From Leptodontidium sp. MPI-SDFR-AT-0119 (Eukaryota > Ascomycota > Leotiomycetes > Helotiales > Leptodontidiaceae), in contig JAHLEZ010000014.1 in NCBI GenBank assembly GCA_020726505.1, positions 434,001 through 498,000 of the forward strand: 64,000 bases of DNA, read 5' to 3'. Position numbers and translations under genes: made by a program. Positions 59,105 through 64,000 of the stretch are shown here, piece after piece. Numbering within the stretch: position 1 is the stretch's first letter; every line of letters starts with the position of its first letter. Under the pieces are notes generated by a model. It did not search any database and was not told the DNA's origin. It saw only the letters and a program-made list of their open reading frames with translations.

Positions 59105-60308
59105 TCAAACTGCATTCGCACCTGCGAATGTTTGATCTTTCCGCTTGTGCTCCATGTCCTGCCTCGAGCTACCTGACGAAGCATCGTGTACTAGTTCAAA
59201 ACATTCGTTCCTACCAATTTTGGAGCTATTCTGAGAATGCAGTATTGTGTCCTTGCTGGCTTCGAAACCCTTTGATTGCGATGGCTTGTGGTTAACCGCT
59301 GTGTGGGAGCTGTCGTTGGCGGTAAGAACAATTTTGTTCAGGGACCGCAGAGTGCTTCTAAATCCAGACACATTAAAACGACGTAAAAAGCTCTCAGTCG
59401 GGGATTTGAGGAAAGGTGCACAAGCCGCGATAATAAGTACAAGCTCCTCGGCTCTTGATAGCAAAGCCATCTCAACAATGGTACGAAGAAAATCGCTCGT
59501 CAGATCAAAACCGTTCATGTGGTAAATTTTGAGAGCCGCCACAGCAGTCGCACAAAGCCCTAATGCCATCAACACGGCAAGAAGTATTCGTTCAAGCAAT
59601 GGTCGAGTTAGATTCCAGACCAATAATAAAGGCATAAGGGCAAAAACCAAGTCGCAAAGAATAGAAATTCCTATCCACATTTAGCACTAATTTTCCAACA
59701 CCGCATCTCAGTACTTACCAGCAAATATATACCCATATATCTGGGTTTGGATTGGACTCCAGCATCTAGCATCAGGAACAACGGCCCACATCGATCGGAG
59801 AGGGCTGCATTGAAGCAATTGGCAGATGTTCGTCCCTAAAACGGCAATAATCTGAATAATGATTCCGACCCAGAGGGTTATTCGCCATGCAAGGGAGCTG
59901 TCCAGTCGGAGAAGCATATATGCTATCGATACTCTCGCAAGCGTGGCGGCCCAGAGTCCGAGCATCATTATGGTGAACATGTAGTGTAGTGCCCGCTCCG
60001 AATTATCAGGAGTAACGTAGAATGAGTGACGTCCTAGCCCATAGGATGATGCAGCGACCAAGAGAGCAAAAACAGTCATCTCAACTGCCTTGTCTATCAT
60101 TAGCAACAATTCTTCGCAGCATATCGGGTTAACATACAACAGCAAGTGAGATAATATAATCCTCGCCGGCGAGCTTGAAAGCTGGGCGCACATGTGTATA
60201 TATCCGTAGAGAATAGGCAGTGAGCGCGACCAGAAGAAGCACGGCAGAAATGATTATCATCCGTGGTGCCACAGTGGTATTTCCATCCAGAGGAGTTTCT
60301 GTATTCAT
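59105..60308 (-). CDS. Second fungal rhodopsin-family seven-helix membrane protein
   Basis: Three exons: 60,308-60,138, 60,088-59,719 and 59,670-59,105 (introns 49 and 48 nt), 368 residues. Marks: MIIISAVLLLVALTAYSLRIY helix, then GEDYII, YGLGRH, LARVSIAYMLLRL, CSPLRSMW, CDLVFALMPLLLVWNL, and a long polar tail (about 110 residues) rich in Ser/Asn/Lys. The first exon frame would stop at TAA inside the intron, so splicing at GTATGT...ACAAG is needed. It has the same fold as the gene at 56,320 but the sequences differ greatly, so they are not a recent duplicate. It points toward that gene. A surface sensor role is possible. Confidence 0.87.
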
Positions 60309-61957
60309 CGTGCAAAATGGTGGGGAGCCCAGTCGAAGCTACAGATTGAAAAGGTAGGGTTGTGATGCCTGTTCACCTGCGCAAGAGTTTCTGGTGAAGA
60401 GTTTGCCTGCTGATATATATATGCATCTTCCATCGTCGTAGAGTTGTTCCTCCCGTGGCTAGGGTTTTAGGGGCAACCGCGAACCGGAAACAATGGATAT
60501 ATTGCATCGATAATCCCATGGCTTTCGCCCTGTTTGGAAATGTCTCGAATGCCGCTCCTAAATTCAAGCCTCGTCCTCGCATCATTCCGGGTTCAATCCA
60601 AACGGCTTCCATGCGTTGCCTCTTTCGGCCTGCCAGGGATTTCGTGAAGGATGCGATTGTGAAACCGGGGAGTCGATTTCTGTCGAAATTGGCGGCTAAA
60701 AATATTAAGAGACCCTGAATGGAGGCATCTTGTTGAAAAATGGGTCTCGATGAGAATGCCAGCTTCCATTCTGGCATCCGTGCGCGTGGTCCAACCGGCT
60801 TGCACCCCATATCCCACCATCCCGCACCTCGCTTTACTCGGAGTTCCAAATCTCGTCCACTTTGTTTTTGTAAGTATTGGCTCGAACCCCGCAGCAAAGC
60901 ACCTGCGAGCTAAGCAGGTTACTTAGATGCGCGTAATAGAGTCTCACTTTTGACTTTCACGCCGCCTCAAATCGACCAACTGCCAAACTCCAAATCGAGG
61001 GCCATGCTAGGGGGGTTTATTCTTCACTCAATCATTGGCCACACCGTCCATTTCACATGCTACGAAGCATACTTTCTGTACACTACTGTTCCATATTCTT
61101 TTTCCCTTCCTTATAGAATCCACAAAGAAGGAGACTCAAAGTGCCGAACCAGATAACCTTCACCTATTGTCATCCTATAGCAGATTGCCACCGGAGTGAG
61201 CATCGACTCTCCTCTCTTTTCATCCGCCGTCAAGGCTCAGCGCAGCTCGGTTGCGGTAAGGCTCTCCGGTTCAGCCGCTTTGTTTGACTAGGTTCGAGGC
61301 GTCGATTAACGACGCCACATCTCCTCGGCTTGAGTTCCGGAGACGACGATGATTGAGACGATGCCCCGATTTGGGTACAGCCATATCGGTAACTTGAGGC
61401 ATGTGGCGGGCGGAAGCGAGTGGTCCCTGCCTCACGATCCCACCCCCCCTCCCCCCACTGATAATTACTTTACTACCTATTGCCCTCGATTTAAACATAT
61501 TTATATAAAAAAAAAATTAAATAAAAAAAAAGTAGATGCAATTGAAGCATTTTAGCACTAGGGTTGCGACTGCCGGATGCATGTGTTGCCCAGAACAAAT
61601 AGCAAAGAACATAACGTCGGTCGTGTCGCTTTGTGAATTTGCAACATAACACCACAAAGAAACCAAAGGGCAATTGCTTTAGGAACAACTTGTCATTAGA
61701 ATGGACAAGGAGTATTATCAATCTCGCACCGCCCCTCGATTGCCTCTACCCTTCTTCGATTCGTTGCACATCCTCATCAAGTTACTCGCATGCTCCTCTT
61801 CTCTGCAGAATTCCTAATTTTATACTCCGATGTACTGCGTTTTGGATCACGCTTGCGGACTCTGAATTCGTTTTCTTTGTTTGTCTGTCCCAACAACAGA
61901 ATAACCCAGAAAACTCAAATGTTTCACATGAGATTTGATTCAGCGAACGCAAGCGAC
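60309..61957. other. Intergenic region with a pair of antisense ORFs
   Basis: 1.6 kb. Frames of 87 codons (60,455-60,718, plus) and 174 codons (60,897-60,373, minus) overlap; neither has a recognised domain. Poly-A/T stretch near 61,505-61,535. A C-rich run lies at 61,440-61,457. No gene is supported. Confidence 0.4.
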
Positions 61958-62185
61958 ATGTGTAACCAAATCCCAATGTTCTTCAACAGCTGCCGCTGCA
62001 TGCCAATGCCCGAGAGCTTAGCGGCGACGAGCAGTCACTGGGAGTTCTGCAGCGCGGCGCAAGACAAGGGCATTAGGTGTAAAGTGTACGTTAGGTGTGA
62101 TGAAGTCAGGATGGAAGGAATGGGGTGTCTACGGTGTTTGAGGGATTTGTATTATGGTGGGTGGAGAAGGGGAAAGAATGAGTAA
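61958..62185 (+). CDS. Small cysteine-rich intracellular-type protein
   Basis: 75 residues from MCNQIPMFF. Eight cysteines, including CRC near residue 13 and CLRC near 58. This spacing resembles small fungal proteins that begin MC and hold scattered Cys pairs, perhaps binding zinc. The frame is open further upstream (to 61,790), but the added part looks non-coding. No intron or signal peptide seen. Length and cysteine pattern are the only support. Confidence 0.4.
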   Translation: MCNQIPMFFNSCRCMPMPESLAATSSHWEFCSAAQDKGIRCKVYVRCDEVRMEGMGCLRCLRDLYYGGWRRGKNE

Positions 62186-62466
62186 TTCTGGGACAAGGAC
62201 TGTTCCAGCAATACCTAAGTGGCTATATGTCTCATGGCACGATATTTTCCTTACTCTGGGATTGAACCTTGAGTACCTACTCTTCCAGTCAATTTGTTTG
62301 CATCTACTCGGGTGATGGAATGTTCACGAGCGAAATATATACTTGAAGGCTTCAGCTTTACTTCATCTTAATGTTGTAACTCCTATTTTCGCCAATATGC
62401 TCCTCTCCGTTCCCCCCTCTTTTCTTCTCCTCTCTCATCCCATCGAAATCACTATACACTTCAAAC

Positions 62467-63117
62467 TCAATGTAATGCAGTAATCAGCCCCACCAGCCCA
62501 CCAGCACCAATCAACACCGCCCTCGTGGCATTCATCCATCCAAACTTCCCAAGCAACTCCTTCATCTGCCTCTCCTCTTCATTCGTACCCTCTCGCTCAG
62601 CCTTTCCCTGAGGCCCGCTCAGATCCGTAAACTCATTAACATCGTTCTTTCCCTCCACACTTTGCTCCGCAGTCCTCCCACCCTTCATTCCTCCCTCCCT
62701 CGCACTCTTCTCACTTCTCGCTCCACCGAGATCTTCATTCTTCTGAATGAGAGTGAAGTTCGTAGGCACCATGACGAGTTGCGTAAATGGGCCAATGCTA
62801 GTACTCAGGACTGCAGCCGCGAGATATCCATTGACAGTACCGCTATTGCTTGCAAATCTAAAGATTTGCGTGGCAGTTTGTCCAGGCGCGAGGGAGGAGA
62901 AGGCGAAGTAGAAGAACCCCGCGGTGGAGAGGATGGCGGCTTGTGGGAAGATGTGAGAGCCGCGGGAGAAGAGCCAGCGGGTTTGAGGAAGGGAACGCGA
63001 TGCTGGCTGCGATTTGAGTAGAGGTATTGAGAAGAGTGTGAGTGTGAGGATGGAGCCTGAAGAGAGGAGGGAGGCTGAGATACTGAAGGCTTGGACGAGT
63101 GTCGTTGTGGGGGACAT
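62467..63117 (-). CDS. DUF1772 / anthrone-oxygenase-like membrane protein
   Basis: Single exon, 216 residues. Four hydrophobic segments at about 7-32, 58-76, 93-118 and the C-terminal 196-215, with VMVPTNFTLI after the third, as in DUF1772 (anthrone oxygenase-like) proteins. A charged insert (about 125-185, rich in Glu, Lys and Gly) makes the loop before the last helix longer than usual. Some relatives oxidise anthrones in polyketide pathways, but most members have no known role. A dehydrogenase gene starts 615 bases away in the opposite direction, which could hint at joint use; no polyketide synthase is in the window. Confidence 0.75.
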   Translation of the reverse strand: MSPTTTLVQAFSISASLLSSGSILTLTLFSIPLLKSQPASRSLPQTRWLFSRGSHIFPQAAILSTAGFFYFAFSSLAPGQTATQIFRFASNSGTVNGYLAAAVLSTSIGPFTQLVMVPTNFTLIQKNEDLGGARSEKSAREGGMKGGRTAEQSVEGKNDVNEFTDLSGPQGKAEREGTNEEERQMKELLGKFGWMNATRAVLIGAGGLVGLITALH

Positions 63118-63732
63118 CGCTATGAAAGGTGCTCGTTATTATAAACGATCAATAGACTATGAACTGAGACGTAAAGTGTTAGTAGGTTTGTAGGTGCTTA
63201 GTGTTTGTAGGTTTGCTTGTTTATATGATGAAGGAAAAAACCACGGCCACAGTGGTGACGTCAGAACATTCACATGTCGATCTCACAACCCCACCCCCCA
63301 TATTCAAAACGCATCCACGCAATCCAAACCATGCAGCAAAATGTAGGTGGGTTGGCATTGATGAACTAATCACTTCGGCTCAAAATGCGAAGAACGGGGT
63401 TTGCGGCTTCTGGAGATCTTTTAGTGCCTCGCTTAACAAGTTAAAGGGGCAATATGTATGTTTACGGTTCTTGGAGGCCGGCTTTTGACAGCTTTGAATC
63501 TAGGTTGCTAATTTATCGTCATGGCTGTGGATACATCGGAGGTCTTAAGTCCCTTATTGTCGAATGTTGAATAAGCTTTGCCTACATTGCTGAGTATAAG
63601 AGTGTGGAGACTTCGCCCAGAATTCAAGCCAAAATTCAAGGCAAAACAATTCTGCTCTTCCATCAAATTTTTTGTTCTCGACGTTATTATATAGCAAACC
63701 AACATTCGGGGATCTTCTACTAGAATCCCAAC
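63118..63732. promoter_or_regulatory. Divergent promoter region
   Basis: 615 bases between the start codons of the DUF1772 gene and the second dehydrogenase. Short frames on both strands are not supported as genes. No specific motif identified. Confidence 0.4.
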
Positions 63733-64000
63733 ATGCCTTCATTTGCGGAAGTACGCCAATATCTCGGCGGCCAGATCTTCGGCAAGCCATTCGTGCCGCG
63801 GGTCGGCCTCTCGGGCAAGACATATGTCATCACAGGAGGCAACACAGGTCTCGGCCTTGAATGCGCCAAACATCTGCAAGTATCCTCACCCCAAAAGTCA
63901 TCCATGGCAGCTAACATAAACCTCAGAGCCAATCTCAAAGCCGCCAAAATAATACTCGCATGCCGCAACCTCGAAAAAGGCTCGGTGGCTAAAAACACCC
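63733..64000 (+). CDS. Short-chain dehydrogenase, 5' part, runs off the window
   Basis: ATG at 63,733. Residues 1-47 include YVITGGNTGLGLECAKHL with the TGxxxGxG cofactor motif. The frame is open to the edge, but the segment 63,876-63,926 is probably an intron: donor GCAAGT, branch GCTAAC, acceptor CAG, 51 nt. Spliced, the protein reads KHLANLKAAKIILACRN, the normal SDR spacing; unspliced it gains 17 residues (QVSSPQKSS...). The first helix region before the motif resembles retinol-dehydrogenase-type fungal SDRs, so lipid or aromatic alcohol substrates are possible. The active-site Tyr/Lys part lies beyond the window. Confidence 0.8.
   Translation, partial: MPSFAEVRQYLGGQIFGKPFVPRVGLSGKTYVITGGNTGLGLECAKHLQVSSPQKSSMAANINLRANLKAAKIILACRNLEKGSVAKNT
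63876..63926 (+). other. Probable GC-AG intron
   Basis: 51 nt, donor GCAAGT instead of GTAAGT, with branch site and acceptor normal. Length is a multiple of three and it has no stop, so retention would not break the frame. Confidence 0.6.

Noticed and set aside
60870..60935. tRNA-like stretch on the minus strand (CCTGC stem, AGC in loop, GGTTCGAGCC)
   Set aside because: The T arm does not pair, the acceptor stem is missing and the A- and B-box-like words are only about 12 bases apart.
1..64000. CRISPR arrays, bacterial operons or phage genes
   Set aside because: No regular spacer-repeat pattern; all genes are eukaryotic with introns.

Overview
The window is nuclear DNA of a filamentous ascomycete (Pezizomycotina). 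Evidence: genes with 42-93 nt GT-AG introns and CTAAC/CTGAC-type branch sites, fungus-specific families (LysM effectors, killer-toxin-type GH18 chitinase, fungal rhodopsin-like 7TM proteins, PAN3), and LTR retrotransposons ruined by repeat-induced point mutation (RIP). The exact class cannot be fixed from sequence alone; Leotiomycetes would fit but that is a weak inference.

Bases 1-32,721 are a nest of retrotransposons, readable like strata. The oldest layer is a minus-strand Ty1/copia element (here Copia-H), cut by the left window edge (pieces 1-2239, 22,093-24,218, 31,778-32,721, with a candidate 5' LTR at 32,440-32,721). Into it went a plus-strand copia element (Copia-1, 2240-22,092; 274-bp LTRs), which itself was hit by a 12.3-kb minus-strand Ty3/gypsy element (3741-15,998; 281-bp LTRs). 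All three are AT-rich and stop-riddled. Later a fourth element, Copia-2 (24,219-31,777; 256-bp LTRs differing at four sites, 5-bp AGGTG duplication), landed in Copia-H. Its gag-pol is one long frame broken by RIP-type stops. Between pol and the 3' LTR it carries an unbroken spliced gene on the opposite strand (31,133-30,370) coding a 183-residue protein with a six-cysteine zinc-cluster-like motif and a basic/acidic tail; its start codon seems to be assembled across a splice junction. This is the most unusual item in the window.

Bases 32,722-64,000 are ordinary gene-bearing sequence. Directly after the transposon block come an ankyrin-repeat gene (33,275-35,005) and a chitin-centred group: a secreted subgroup-C-like chitinase (38,878-35,294, minus), a divergently transcribed three-LysM protein (39,882-41,354) and a four-LysM effector (43,674-44,822). 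Then follow PAN3 (50,212-46,639, minus; eight exons, with a 1334-nt second intron), a short-chain dehydrogenase (52,526-53,622), a small cysteine-rich protein (54,486-54,154), two fungal rhodopsin-family membrane proteins facing each other (56,320-57,586 and 60,308-59,105), a small Cys-rich ORF (61,958-62,185), a DUF1772/anthrone-oxygenase-like membrane protein (63,117-62,467) and the start of another short-chain dehydrogenase (63,733 to the edge) with a probable GC-AG intron.

The chitinase and LysM genes are likely to work together: the enzyme cuts chitin, the LysM proteins bind chitin and its fragments, either protecting the fungus's own wall or hiding chitin fragments from other organisms. 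PAN3 is housekeeping mRNA deadenylation. No rRNA, tRNA or CRISPR was found.
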